A stretch of DNA of 42,062 bases from an uncultured Lachnospiraceae bacterium (GTDB taxonomy: Bacteria; Bacillota; Clostridia; Lachnospirales; Lachnospiraceae): the NCBI GenBank assembly GCA_910586605.1, contig CAJUJR010000014.1:1-42062 (forward strand), written 5' to 3'. Each line of letters starts with the position of its first letter. Within the stretch, counting starts at the first letter, position 1. The position numbers were made by a program, and so were the translations under genes. Shown in pieces: positions 23,156 through 31,637 of this stretch. Under the pieces are notes generated by a model. The model saw nothing but the letters and a program-made list of their open reading frames with translations. It had not been told where the DNA came from and ran no database searches.

Positions 23156-24856
23156 CTATTTGTTATATTTCTGAACCATATCCCAGACACTGCTTTCTTC
23201 AAGGCCTGCTTTCCAGAACGCCACACCCGCTATTTTATGCTTTGATACCTCTTCCATCTTCACCTTCAAAGAATTAATATCTTCAATCCATATTTTATGG
23301 ACTATCTTCCCTTCTTTATATTCTAGATAATTCATCCCTGTCTTATCATCCCATACAGCTTTCTCATTGGTATTCTGTAAAATTTCCTGTGCATATGGCA
23401 TAGAACATGCCTCTGAAGAAAGGCTATCTTCCCCGCCCCCTGCTTTTTCCTTCCATAACCTTGAATAAAATGGCAATGCAATTACCGCTTGCTTCTTTGG
23501 CACCTGTTCCAGAATCTTTTCAGTAGAATCTTTTACATAACTAATGGAAGAGACCGGCCCTGCTTCTTCAGAACCCGCATAATACTCATCGTATGCCATC
23601 GTAATCACATAATCCGCAACATTTGCCTGTTCCCTGCGGTTATAATATTCATTGTAATCCCTTAATGGATAATTATCAACAGACAATACAATTCCATTAT
23701 TCCGGCACATTATCCCAATTTCCCGGATAAACTGTATAAAATCTTCCCCTGATTCTTTTTTGACATTTTCAAAATCTATATTAATACCATCCAGGCTATA
23801 ACGGATTGCCTCTGCAACCAGGTTTTTTGCAAGTTTCTGCCTTCTGCTTGTTTTCTCAAGCACCTTTCCGATTTTCATATTTGGGCTGAAATCATTGCAC
23901 AGCCCCCAAACCTCCACGCCTTCACGATGTGCCTGTGAAACGTACGTGTCGCTTGCAATTGAATCAATATTCCCCTCATTATCAGAAGTTGCAAACCAGG
24001 TTGGGCAGATTACATTTACCCCCTTTGTGCCTGATAACACAGTAAGCAGTCCGCTATTTGCTGTCTGGTTCATCACCTGGTGCCAAATCAGGTTAATTTT
24101 TTCATCTTTTAATATATGGGAATACTTTTCTTCCTTAAAATCTGTCTTCTTTACTTCCTGATATGCCTGATTCAAATCCTTCGACCTGACATAACCAGTA
24201 ACGCCTGATTTATCCATTACCTTATAAAACCCGGTATCTTTATTTTCCTTTTCTATCACACGCAGTTTTGCGTTTTCCTTTAAGTCAACCAAAATGTCGC
24301 TCTTAATATCCGGCTGATAACGGAGGGCACAGTCTGAATCTGTCTTAATGTAATCTGTCTCCTCCCCAAATACATTATTAATTACAATACGGGTTGGCTC
24401 ATTATATACTTTATATTCTAAAGCAGTATGTTCTTTTACATAATCCAGGGCAACATACACTTTTTCCCCATCCACGCGGACAATTTCATAATCTTTATTG
24501 CTTTTGCTATTATTCTGGTAGCATACCATGCTGCCTGGCTCTGCTGAAATCACTGCCGTCGGTGTAGAATACAGCAAAAGGTTTTCATTCTTATCCCAAT
24601 AAAAACGGGAGTTTAATTTTTCCTTTACCATTTCAAAGTCAAGGTAAACCTGTCTGTCCTGGTAAAGGGCATCCACCTCCAGGATCTCATCTTCTAAGAT
24701 TACCCGTACATCATTTTTCCCCATCTTAAAGTACTCTGCCAACTTCATATGTTCCTTACTTGGAGAAAACTTCCGGTATAGTAATATCCCCGCAATTATC
24801 CCAATTACAAGCAATACCGCCGCTGCCGCCACAAACACCTTTGTATTTTTCTTCAT
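23156..24856 (-). CDS. Cell-wall GH18 hydrolase with SH3 domain
   Basis: 566 residues. A membrane segment (about 8-27) is followed by a copper-amine-oxidase-N-like fold (about 50-160), a bacterial SH3 domain (about 165-235, ALRYQPDIKSDILVDL) and a GH18 barrel (about 255-566). The catalytic motif DGINIDFEN (DxxxDxE) is complete, and ITMAYDEYYAG and GVAFWKAGLE fit the barrel. Enzymes with this layout (YaaH/YdhD/SleL relatives) cleave aminosugar polymers of peptidoglycan, often in spores. It is probably anchored outside the membrane. The substrate is inferred. Confidence 0.85.
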   Translation of the reverse strand: MKKNTKVFVAAAAVLLVIGIIAGILLYRKFSPSKEHMKLAEYFKMGKNDVRVILEDEILEVDALYQDRQVYLDFEMVKEKLNSRFYWDKNENLLLYSTPTAVISAEPGSMVCYQNNSKSNKDYEIVRVDGEKVYVALDYVKEHTALEYKVYNEPTRIVINNVFGEETDYIKTDSDCALRYQPDIKSDILVDLKENAKLRVIEKENKDTGFYKVMDKSGVTGYVRSKDLNQAYQEVKKTDFKEEKYSHILKDEKINLIWHQVMNQTANSGLLTVLSGTKGVNVICPTWFATSDNEGNIDSIASDTYVSQAHREGVEVWGLCNDFSPNMKIGKVLEKTSRRQKLAKNLVAEAIRYSLDGINIDFENVKKESGEDFIQFIREIGIMCRNNGIVLSVDNYPLRDYNEYYNRREQANVADYVITMAYDEYYAGSEEAGPVSSISYVKDSTEKILEQVPKKQAVIALPFYSRLWKEKAGGGEDSLSSEACSMPYAQEILQNTNEKAVWDDKTGMNYLEYKEGKIVHKIWIEDINSLKVKMEEVSKHKIAGVAFWKAGLEESSVWDMVQKYNK

Positions 24857-24935
24857 TCGTCCTAACCCCCAACTTCTGTATCAAAGCAAATTTTTGTATA
24901 GTATAACACTTTTTTTGCCTGGTAGCAAATCATAC

Positions 24936-24975
24936 CTAGAGCGTGTTTGAGAATGAATTTTCAAACACGCTCTAG
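24936..24975. repeat. R1-family perfect palindrome, 40 bp
   Basis: CTAGAGCGTGTTTGA and its exact complement TCAAACACGCTCTAG flank a 10-base centre. Both ends carry CTAG, as do the R1 element ends at 14042 and 14224. It lies in the gap between the GH18 gene and the small gene at 25085. The following GCTGCTGCCC-ACTTTGTA-GGCAGCAGC is a second hairpin. Confidence 0.75.
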
Positions 24976-25084
24976 GTAAATGCTGCTGCCCACTTTGTAG
25001 GCAGCAGCTCCAAGGGAGTTTCACAGGGCAAAACCTGTAATCTGTGCAGTAATGTGCATATATTTCCACAAGTTCCTATTGTAT

Positions 25085-25312
25085 TCAGACATCCGTAATC
25101 TGGTCAAAATCAATCCGTACTATTTTACCAGATTCATCACCAGTATAACTTTTCATATAATAATGGTTCTCCATGACTCCTTTTAGTTCCTCTGCTTCAT
25201 GCAAAGAATAAATTCTTCCATCCACAGCCACAGGAACCCCTGCTGCCTGCGCGGCAGCCAGCTCAGATAAAAGCCAGTCGTACATCTCATCCTTTAACTC
25301 CTTTGATTCCAT
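25085..25312 (-). CDS. Hypothetical 75-residue protein
   Basis: Starts at ATG 25312 behind AGGAGGAGG with normal spacing; a longer frame to 25393 has no ribosome site and would run into a structured leader. The protein is soluble and acidic (MESKELKDEMYDWLLSELAA ... RIDFDQITDV) with no motif I recognise. A 5' leader of about 200 bases with nested stems precedes it, and R1-type palindromes follow. It may be regulated by that leader. Confidence 0.65.
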   Translation of the reverse strand: MESKELKDEMYDWLLSELAAAQAAGVPVAVDGRIYSLHEAEELKGVMENHYYMKSYTGDESGKIVRIDFDQITDV

Positions 25313-25356
25313 CTGTCCTCCTCCTGAATAAAAGCCCATCCGGTACAGTTTGTGAT

Positions 25357-25480
25357 ACGTCAGGGCTATCTTCCATAATGCGGTTAACCACACAGGCGGC
25401 GAACCCAGACATGCCCGGGTCAGAAGGAACCTTTCTTATCTATATCTCATATGATAAACTGTGTCCTCAGAGTGCCTGAA
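25357..25480 (-). ncRNA. Structured leader or small RNA candidate
   Basis: On the minus strand nested pairings are visible: TCAGGC (25479-25474) with GCCCTGA (one bulge, 25366-25360), ACACAG (near 25459-25464) with CTGTGT (25395-25390), TTATC/GATAA, and an apical stem ACCCGG/CTGGGT. A TATAAT (25533-25528) lies about 50 bases upstream, without a good -35. A second AAAGGAGGTG (25500-25491) has no start codon after it. Two outer stems around a large internal loop suggest a cis-regulatory leader for the 75-residue gene or a 6S-like RNA. I could not match it to a named class. Confidence 0.3.
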
Positions 25481-25756
25481 TCCCTCTTCCCACCTCCTTT
25501 CAATACGGATTCGCGCCCGCTGCAAATATTATAGGGCATCTGGCGCTATAAAAGCTATTGGGAAACCGTTTAAAAATAAATTTATAAATTGTAAATATAT
25601 CCACTGGATTATGTAAAATCCTCACATTTTCCTCACATTTAAAAATATCACATGAAAAAAGCACTTTAAATTCACCGTTTCTAAAACATACTGCCAAAAA
25701 ACATATTCTACCAGTATTTATTTCTGCATTTTACAAATCATATTATAGAAACAAAC

Positions 25757-25777
25757 TCACTTATTACTATTCACAGC
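25757..25777. repeat. R3 repeat fragment (minus orientation)
   Basis: Reverse complement GCTGTGAATAGTAATAAGTGA matches bases 40-60 of the window with one mismatch. The rest of the gap 25534-25829 is AT-rich and shows no gene. Confidence 0.6.
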
Positions 25778-25829
25778 TGTAACTAGTAACATTAACCCTC
25801 TAAAACTTAAGATTCATTAAGCCAGTCCA

Positions 25830-25858
25830 TTGACTTCTATACCCGATTCACTTATAAT
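25830..25858 (+). promoter_or_regulatory. mecA promoter
   Basis: TTGACT (25830-25835), 17-base spacer, TATAAT (25853-25858). It gives a leader of about 145 bases holding three hairpins: TAGAAAAGAC/GTCTTTTCTA, AGCGTT/AACGCT and GTTGCTG/CAGCAAC. Confidence 0.85.
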
Positions 25859-25983
25859 TTATACATAGAAAAGACTTTTTATAAAAGCTCTGTCTTTTCT
25901 ATACTCTCCATCCAGCGTTATAAACGCTGCTGTTGCTGGCCATTATGTGAGCAGCAACCTTCTGAAAGGAGAATTATACTAAA

Positions 25984-25995
25984 ATGGCGAGATGA
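25984..25995 (+). other. Three-codon upstream ORF before mecA
   Basis: AAAGGAG, then ATG GCG AGA TGA (Met-Ala-Arg-stop), lies 16 bases before the mecA start. The ribosome site has a spacing of about 12 bases, so use is uncertain. Confidence 0.25.
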
Positions 25996-26011
25996 GAGGG
26001 GAAGTGAGCCT

Positions 26012-26836
26012 ATGCGAATTGAGAAAATAAATGAAAAGCAAATTCGTTGTACCTTAAATCAAAAGGATTTGAAAGACCGCGAAATCGGTATTAGCGAACT
26101 GGCATATGGTACAGCCAAAGCAAAGGCATTATTCCGTGATATGATGCAGCAGGCTTCCTATGAACTGGGCTTTGATGCTGATGACATCCCACTCATGATT
26201 GAAGCAATTCCTCTGCTTCCTGAAGCTCTGGTTTTGATTATTACGAAAGTAGAAGACCCTGATGAACTTGATACACGTTTTTCATGTTTTACAGAGGAAA
26301 GAGACTGGGATGACGAAGAAGATTTTGACTATGATGGACTGGAAGAATATGACGACTTAATAGCGTACGAAGGCCAATATGACGAAGTACCTGATGAAGA
26401 AATCTGGGAATTTGCCCGGGAAAACTCAAATTTACTAGACGCCCCAATGCATCCCCAGCACAATGAACAGGACTTTATCTCCTTGCCCGAAGTTTTGGGT
26501 ATGGAACCACGTCCAAAAACTTCTCCTGAAAAAAAACAGCGGGATATCGTTATGATTTTTTCCTTCCCTAAACTGGAAGATGTTTCAAAACTATCCTGTC
26601 ATATACACAAAATGTATCATGGGGAAAACACTTTATATAAAGATGCTTCCTCCGGGACTTATTACCTGATTCTCCACCGTTCAGAACATGAACCAGAAGA
26701 ATTCAGCAAAATATGCAATATTTTATATGAATATGGAACGATTGTTAAAAACTCTGGTTCCAGCCAATATTACTATGAGGAACATTTCCGTCCGATTATC
26801 AAAAAAAATGCTGTTGAAGTATTGGCAGGTATTTAG
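26012..26836 (+). CDS. mecA: MecA-family adaptor protein
   Basis: 274 residues. The N-terminal domain starts MRIEKINEKQIRCTLNQKDL as in MecA/YpbH and binds substrates. A long acidic linker (about 95-150, rich in Asp/Glu) follows, and the C-terminal domain (about 178-274) is the part that docks on ClpC in Bacillus. The family delivers substrates to, and activates, the ClpC unfoldase. The ribosome site is GGGGAAGTGA. Own promoter at 25830 and a terminator at 26937; single-gene unit. Confidence 0.9.
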   Translation: MRIEKINEKQIRCTLNQKDLKDREIGISELAYGTAKAKALFRDMMQQASYELGFDADDIPLMIEAIPLLPEALVLIITKVEDPDELDTRFSCFTEERDWDDEEDFDYDGLEEYDDLIAYEGQYDEVPDEEIWEFARENSNLLDAPMHPQHNEQDFISLPEVLGMEPRPKTSPEKKQRDIVMIFSFPKLEDVSKLSCHIHKMYHGENTLYKDASSGTYYLILHRSEHEPEEFSKICNILYEYGTIVKNSGSSQYYYEEHFRPIIKKNAVEVLAGI

Positions 26837-26909
26837 TACATTTTTCATTTAACCGATACAGCTCCTTAGCTGCCAAAGCATTTTTTGCATACGGCTACGA
26901 TTTAGCATA

Positions 26910-26936
26910 GTTTACTATAAAACTTCCATAGTAAAC
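26910..26936. other. Perfect 9-bp hairpin after mecA
   Basis: GTTTACTAT (26910-26918) and ATAGTAAAC (26928-26936) with a 9-base loop, directly abutting the terminator. The bases just before (GGCTACGATT at 26893) recall the R3 repeat. Confidence 0.5.
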
Positions 26937-26987
26937 AAAAAAGGGAACGCCCTGGTATCTGGAAGATACCTTGCATTCCCTTTTTTT
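26937..26987. terminator. Bidirectional terminator mecA / DUF1858 gene
   Basis: Two-part stem: GGGAA..GC with GC..TTCCC, inside it GGTATC/GATACC, flanked by A on the left and seven T on the right. It serves both convergent genes. Confidence 0.88.
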
Positions 26988-27024
26988 ATCTGGAATAATA
27001 ACCACTGTTTCCATTATCTAAAAT

Positions 27025-27243
27025 TTATGCCTGCGCCTCTTTCTTTGCGAGATAAGTATTCACTGTTTCTACCAGCTCCCCCGCATCCAAACCATGCACA
27101 ATTGCTGCTTCTTCCAGGCTTTCCCCCTGTGCAGAAGGGCAGCCAATACAATGCATCCCCGATGCCATCAAGATTGGTGCAATCCCTGGGTCGACCTGAA
27201 GCATATCTGCAATTATCATCTCTTTATTTACTGTACTTGCCAT
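27025..27243 (-). CDS. DUF1858 domain protein
   Basis: 72 residues from the ATG at 27243 (GGAGG 7 bases upstream); the ATG at 27264 lacks a ribosome site. The sequence IADMLQVDPGIAPILMASGMHCIGCPSAQGESLEEAA is the DUF1858 domain, with the CxxC pair (HCIGC), also found at the N-terminus of ScdA/RIC iron-cluster repair proteins. As a stand-alone copy it may bind metal or take part in redox or iron-cluster handling. It lies next to a ferredoxin gene, separated by a terminator. Confidence 0.85.
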   Translation of the reverse strand: MASTVNKEMIIADMLQVDPGIAPILMASGMHCIGCPSAQGESLEEAAIVHGLDAGELVETVNTYLAKKEAQA

Positions 27244-27388
27244 AACATTTCCTCCGCTTTTCATATATTTTAAAGTGCTTGTAAAAGGCTGTAGAAAACC
27301 TAGTATAACCTACAGTTCTTTACTATTTATTTTTTTCAAAACTGACAATTCTATTCCCCTTACAGTACAGGAAAACCTGATTCTACAG

Positions 27389-27430
27389 AAAAAACTGCCG
27401 CACCCGGCTTTCCATAAGCGGGTCCGACAG
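27389..27430 (-). terminator. Terminator after ferredoxin gene
   Basis: On the minus strand CTGTCGGACCCG pairs with CGGGTGCGGCAG (one mismatch, one G-U) around an A-rich loop, followed by six T. It lies about 45 bases past the stop. Confidence 0.88.
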
Positions 27431-27474
27431 TTCTGTTACTGTCCAATTTCTGAGGCCAGCAACTTATCGTTACA

Positions 27475-27645
27475 TTAGCCTTCTGAAATAGCACCTGAAG
27501 GGCATGTTCCTGCACAAGCACCACAATCAATGCAAGTATCTGGATCAATTTCATAATGAGATGCACCCTCTGAAATAGCGCCTGCTGGGCATCCGCCAGC
27601 GCAAGCACCACAGCTGACACAATCATCGCTAATTACATATGCCAT
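27475..27645 (-). CDS. 2[4Fe-4S] ferredoxin
   Basis: 56 residues. Two cluster motifs, CVSCGACAGGCP and CIDCGACAGTCP (CxxCxxCxxxCP each), each followed by GAISEG, make a clostridial-type 2[4Fe-4S] ferredoxin, a small low-potential electron carrier. AGGAGG is 10 bases before the ATG. The gene has its own promoter (27681-27709) and terminator, as expected for an abundant protein. Confidence 0.96.
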   Translation of the reverse strand: MAYVISDDCVSCGACAGGCPAGAISEGASHYEIDPDTCIDCGACAGTCPSGAISEG

Positions 27646-27680
27646 AGTAGTTGTTCCTCCTTTTAATATGTGATACCCTC

Positions 27681-27709
27681 ATTCTAATACACTTTTGCAT
27701 TTTTTACAA
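27681..27709 (-). promoter_or_regulatory. Ferredoxin gene promoter
   Basis: On the minus strand TTGTAA (27709-27704), 17-base spacer, TAGAAT (27686-27681). Immediately upstream is the perfect 12-bp palindrome GATTGGCCAATC (27714-27725), a possible activator or repressor site. Confidence 0.7.
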
Positions 27710-27803
27710 GAGGGATTGGCCAATCTTAGTTTAAAAATCGCTTCTATTCACCCAATAACCACTAGCAGCAGCGTTTATAAGGCTGGATTCCAACCATTAA
27801 TTA

Positions 27804-29015
27804 CTAAAAATCTACCTCTGTATCGTAGTAGCAGCATTTCAGCAGCTTCTCCATTTCTTCCTGGGAAGGCTGACGTGGATTCGAACCTGTACAGGCATCT
27901 AATAAGGCGTTTGCTGCAATAGCAGATAACTTTGACTGGAATTCCTCTTCAGGAACCATAGAAGTATCTGTAATTACGCCGCCATCTGCATAATTCTTAA
28001 TAGACTGTGGAATCTTGAGGTCGTCATTCATCCCACGCAGGTATTGAATCAGCAGATCCACTTTTTCTTCCTCGCTGTTTCCGCCAAGCTTCATAAAGTC
28101 AGCAATCTCACCATAACGTTTCTTTGCTGTTTCATCCTTACTGTTGTACCGGATTACCTTTGGAAGATACATCGCATTTGCTGCGCCATGTATAATATGT
28201 CCGCCCTGAAAAGCAGCACCTGTCTTATGTGCCATAGAATGTACGATTCCAAGCAGTGCGTTGGAAAAAGCCATGCCTGCAAGGCACTGCGCATCATGCA
28301 TCTTAGCCCTTGCATCCATATCGCCATGAAAAGACTTCACCAGGTTTTCCTGGATCATCTTAATTGCCCAAAGTGCAAGCGGGTCTGTGTAGTTACAGTT
28401 TGCCGTAGATACATATGCTTCAATTGCATGCGTCATCGCATCCATCCCTGTATGTGCTACCAGCTTGGCAGGCATTGTCTCTGCAAGGTCTGGGTCAACA
28501 ATTGCCACATCAGGCGTAATCTCGAAATCAGCAATTGGATATTTAATCCCTTTCTCATAATCTGTAATAATTGAAAATGCAGTAACTTCCGTTGCAGTTC
28601 CAGATGTAGACGGGATTGCACAAAAATGTGCCTTTGTACGGAGTTTCGGAAGGCCAAACACCTTGCACATATCCTCAAAAGTAGTCTCAGGATATTCGTA
28701 TTTAATCCACATTGCTTTTGCTGCGTCAATCGGGGAACCGCCTCCCATTGCCACTATCCAATCCGGCTTAAATTCTGCCATAACCTGCGCGCCACGCATC
28801 ACTGTTTCTACAGACGGATCTGGCTCAATCCCTTCAAAAAGTTCAACTTCCATGCCAGCTTCTTTCAGGTAAGCTGTCGCTTTGTCCAAAAAACCGTTTC
28901 TCTTCATGGAACCGCCGCCAACACAAATAATAGCTCGTTTTCCCTGAAGTCCTTTTAATGCTTCTAATGCTCCCTTTCCATGATACAAATCTCTTGGTAG
29001 AGTAAATCTTGCCAT
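27804..29015 (-). CDS. Iron-containing alcohol dehydrogenase
   Basis: 403 residues from the ATG at 29015 (GGAGG, 6-base spacer; a TTG six bases earlier touches the ribosome site). N-terminal NAD(P) part with AIICVGGGSMKRNG and IVAMGGGSPIDAAKAMW; metal site in GIVHSMAHKTGAAFQGGHIIHG with the spaced histidines of the group III iron-dependent dehydrogenases. It most likely reduces a short aldehyde to an alcohol during fermentation. The exact substrate (butanol, ethanol or 1,2-propanediol type) cannot be read from sequence. Confidence 0.93.
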   Translation of the reverse strand: MARFTLPRDLYHGKGALEALKGLQGKRAIICVGGGSMKRNGFLDKATAYLKEAGMEVELFEGIEPDPSVETVMRGAQVMAEFKPDWIVAMGGGSPIDAAKAMWIKYEYPETTFEDMCKVFGLPKLRTKAHFCAIPSTSGTATEVTAFSIITDYEKGIKYPIADFEITPDVAIVDPDLAETMPAKLVAHTGMDAMTHAIEAYVSTANCNYTDPLALWAIKMIQENLVKSFHGDMDARAKMHDAQCLAGMAFSNALLGIVHSMAHKTGAAFQGGHIIHGAANAMYLPKVIRYNSKDETAKKRYGEIADFMKLGGNSEEEKVDLLIQYLRGMNDDLKIPQSIKNYADGGVITDTSMVPEEEFQSKLSAIAANALLDACTGSNPRQPSQEEMEKLLKCCYYDTEVDF

Positions 29016-29101
29016 AATCAACCTCCATCCTGCGCTTTTTGCGCATCCTCAATACATACTTTTTGCTGCTTCCTTTATTCTAACATTATAACCCTATGCC
29101 G

Positions 29102-30298
29102 TCAATCACGCATCTGCCCCACGATTGAATCTAAAATAGCTATTGCCGCCTCTTCCTTACTCATCAGCGGAAGCTCTATATCCTCTTCCTTTGTAATAAT
29201 TGTAATTACATTCGTGTCCACCCCAAAACCAGCGCCTTCTACCTTCAGGTTATTTGCAATCACCATATCCAGGTTTTTGCTTTCCAGCTTCTTCCTGGAA
29301 TTTGCCAGCATGTTTTCTGTTTCCATCGAAAAACCACAAAGAAACTGATTTTCTTTTTTATGTTCCCCCAAGTATTTTAATATATCTACTGTCCGTTTTA
29401 ATTCGATTGCCCCTGCCCTGTCCGCCTTCTTTATCTTCTCACTGGCGGCAGAAACCGGCGTATAATCTGCAACAGCAGCAGCTTTTATAATAATGTCCTG
29501 GACGTCTGAAACTGCTGTAACTGCTTCAAACATTTCCTGGGCGCTCTGGATTTCCACAACCTTAACAAACCGTGGTACAGGGATAAACGTCGGACCGGTT
29601 ACAAGCGTCACCTCAGCCCCACGTTCCATTGCAACGCGTGCCAGCGAATATCCCATCCTGCCAGTAGAATGGTTGGATATAAAACGGACTGGGTCAATTG
29701 CCTCTACCGTAGGCCCCGCTGTTACCAAAACCCTTTTTCCTGCCAAATCCTTTTCAAAATGGATTTCTTTATTAATGTAATCCAAAAGCGCTTCCTCAGA
29801 AGGGAGCTTCCCAGCCCCAATATCTTTACAGGCAAGCAGCCCAACCTCCGGCTCAATTACCGTATAGCCATGCCGCCTTAACTTTCCAAGGTTTTCCTGG
29901 ACAATTGGATTTTCATACATATTAGTATTCATCGCCGGGGAAATTATTTTGGGGCAGGGACATGCCATCACTGTTGTAGTAAGCATATCATCTGCAATCC
30001 CATTGGCAATTTTCCCAATCACATTGGCAGATGCTGGTGCGACAAGCACTACATCTGCTTTTTTTGCCAGGGCAACATGTTCCACGCTATATTGGAAATT
30101 CCTATCAAATGTATCAATCAGGCATTTTTGCCCTGTCAGGGTTTCAAAAGTAACTGGGTTAATAAATTGTGTTGCATTCTGTGTCATCAGAACCTGGACA
30201 TCTGCCTTAAGCTTAACCAGCATACTTGCCAGGTTTGCTATTTTATAAGCCGCAATACTTCCTGTAACGGCTAAAACTACCGTCCTGCCCTCTAACAT
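29102..30298 (-). CDS. coaBC: CoaBC: phosphopantothenoylcysteine synthase/decarboxylase
   Basis: 398 residues, bifunctional. The N-terminal flavin decarboxylase CoaC (about 1-185) has VTGSIAAYK, the catalytic His in YSVEHVALA and SPAMNTNMYENP. The C-terminal CoaB synthetase (about 186-398) has VTAGPTVEAIDPVRFISNHS followed by TGRMG. It converts 4'-phosphopantothenate to 4'-phosphopantetheine, using CTP in the first step, on the way to CoA. It begins one base after panD's stop, closing the pan operon. Confidence 0.96.
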   Translation of the reverse strand: MLEGRTVVLAVTGSIAAYKIANLASMLVKLKADVQVLMTQNATQFINPVTFETLTGQKCLIDTFDRNFQYSVEHVALAKKADVVLVAPASANVIGKIANGIADDMLTTTVMACPCPKIISPAMNTNMYENPIVQENLGKLRRHGYTVIEPEVGLLACKDIGAGKLPSEEALLDYINKEIHFEKDLAGKRVLVTAGPTVEAIDPVRFISNHSTGRMGYSLARVAMERGAEVTLVTGPTFIPVPRFVKVVEIQSAQEMFEAVTAVSDVQDIIIKAAAVADYTPVSAASEKIKKADRAGAIELKRTVDILKYLGEHKKENQFLCGFSMETENMLANSRKKLESKNLDMVIANNLKVEGAGFGVDTNVITIITKEEDIELPLMSKEEAAIAILDSIVGQMRD

Positions 30299-30299
30299 A

Positions 30300-30710
30300 C
30301 TACCTGTTCCCTTCCTGCTTCATGTCTTTTGACAACTGCCCATGTTTCTCATAGCGTGCCACACTGTTTATTTTATTCTCCTCATCCACAAACACAACGT
30401 ATGGCCTGTGCGTTTTTGCCTCTTCCGGCGTCATTTCACAATATGCCATAATAATAATATGGTCTTGTACCTGTACCATACGTGCAGCGGCCCCATTCAG
30501 GCAAATCATACCGCTTCCAGGCTCCCCTGCTATCGTATATGTTTCAAAACGGCTTCCATTTTCCACATCTACAATCTGTACTTTCTCATATTCAAAAATT
30601 CCCGCTGCTTCCATCAGCTCCGGGTCTACCGTAATGCTTCCTACATAATCCAGTTCCGCCTGCTGCACAACTGCCCGGTGAATCTTACCTTTTAACATTG
30701 TAACTGTCAT
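30300..30710 (-). CDS. panD: Aspartate 1-decarboxylase
   Basis: 136-residue pyruvoyl enzyme that makes beta-alanine from aspartate for pantothenate. The self-cleavage site Gly-Ser is present in LDYVGSITVDPELM, preceded by the conserved KIHRA. Other conserved parts are GSRFETYTIAGEPGSG, CLNGAAARMVQVQD and VVFVDEENKI. It lies between panC (48-base gap) and coaBC (1-base gap). Confidence 0.97.
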   Translation of the reverse strand: MTVTMLKGKIHRAVVQQAELDYVGSITVDPELMEAAGIFEYEKVQIVDVENGSRFETYTIAGEPGSGMICLNGAAARMVQVQDHIIIMAYCEMTPEEAKTHRPYVVFVDEENKINSVARYEKHGQLSKDMKQEGNR

Positions 30711-30758
30711 ATTCTCTCCCTCGCTTTATATGGCTGCCATACAAACTACTTATTTCGC

Positions 30759-31601
30759 CTATTCCCAAATAAAATTATCAATCAACCGGGTCTTCCCTAT
30801 ATAGGCCGCAATAGCCACCAGCACCGGCCCTTCTGCATTTTCAACTGGTTCCAGGGTATTCCAATCAACCACTTCAACATAGTCAATCTTTGCCAAAGGT
30901 TCGCTTTCCAGTTTTTCCACGATTGCCTGCCGGATTTTACCCGCATCCGTTTCCCCTGCGTCCATAAGCGCCTTGCCTTCTGTTAAAGACTGATTTAAAA
31001 CCAGCGCTGCTTCTCTTTCTTCTTTATTTAAATAAGTATTCCTTGAACTCTTTGCTAAACCGTCCTCTTCCCTTATAATCGGGCATCCAACAATTTCAAT
31101 CCCAAAGTCCAAGTCATCCACCATATGGCGGATAACTGCAAGCTGCTGTGCATCTTTCTGCCCAAAATAAGCCTTGTCTGGCATTACAATATGAAACAGC
31201 TTTGACACAACTGTACAAACACCACGGAAATGGATTGGCCTTGTCTTCCCACAAAGCCCTCCTGTCAGGGTGTCCATATCCACAAAAGAAGAGAAGCCCT
31301 TATGGTACATTTCCTCTGGCTGCGGATGGAAAACCAACGCTGTTCCTGCCTCCCCGCATATTGCAGCATCTCGTTCCAAGTCCCTTGGATAGCTTGCTAA
31401 ATCTTCCTTTGGCCCAAACTGCATTGGATTTACAAATACGCTGACAACTACCTTGTCATTTTCTGCTACGGCACGGTCAATCAAGCTTTTATGCCCCTCA
31501 TGGAGATACCCCATTGTTGGTACCAGCCCAACAGAAATCCCCTGTTTTCTCCACTCTTTTACCTGATTTCTGACTTCTTGGATTGTTTCTACAATTTTCA
31601 T
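30759..31601 (-). CDS. panC: Pantothenate synthetase
   Basis: 280-residue ATP-dependent ligase joining pantoate and beta-alanine. It has the nucleotidyl-transferase HxGH motif in PTMGYLHEGHKSLID, VFVNPMQFGPKEDLASYPR, the pantoate site YFGQKDAQQLAVI and the KSSRNTYL loop that replaces KMSKS. Length is normal. It follows panB by 36 bases. Confidence 0.97.
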   Translation of the reverse strand: MKIVETIQEVRNQVKEWRKQGISVGLVPTMGYLHEGHKSLIDRAVAENDKVVVSVFVNPMQFGPKEDLASYPRDLERDAAICGEAGTALVFHPQPEEMYHKGFSSFVDMDTLTGGLCGKTRPIHFRGVCTVVSKLFHIVMPDKAYFGQKDAQQLAVIRHMVDDLDFGIEIVGCPIIREEDGLAKSSRNTYLNKEEREAALVLNQSLTEGKALMDAGETDAGKIRQAIVEKLESEPLAKIDYVEVVDWNTLEPVENAEGPVLVAIAAYIGKTRLIDNFIWE

Positions 31602-31637
31602 GGCTTCCCCCTTCTTTTCAGCAAAAATAATTCCTTA

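Noticed and set aside
25313..25393. N-terminal extension of the 75-residue gene
   Set aside because: The longer start has no ribosome site, and the AGGAGGAGG in the extended frame clearly serves the internal ATG at 25312.
28044..28574. 176-residue plus-strand frame opposite the alcohol dehydrogenase
   Set aside because: Antisense shadow of a clear conserved gene; composition unlike real proteins.
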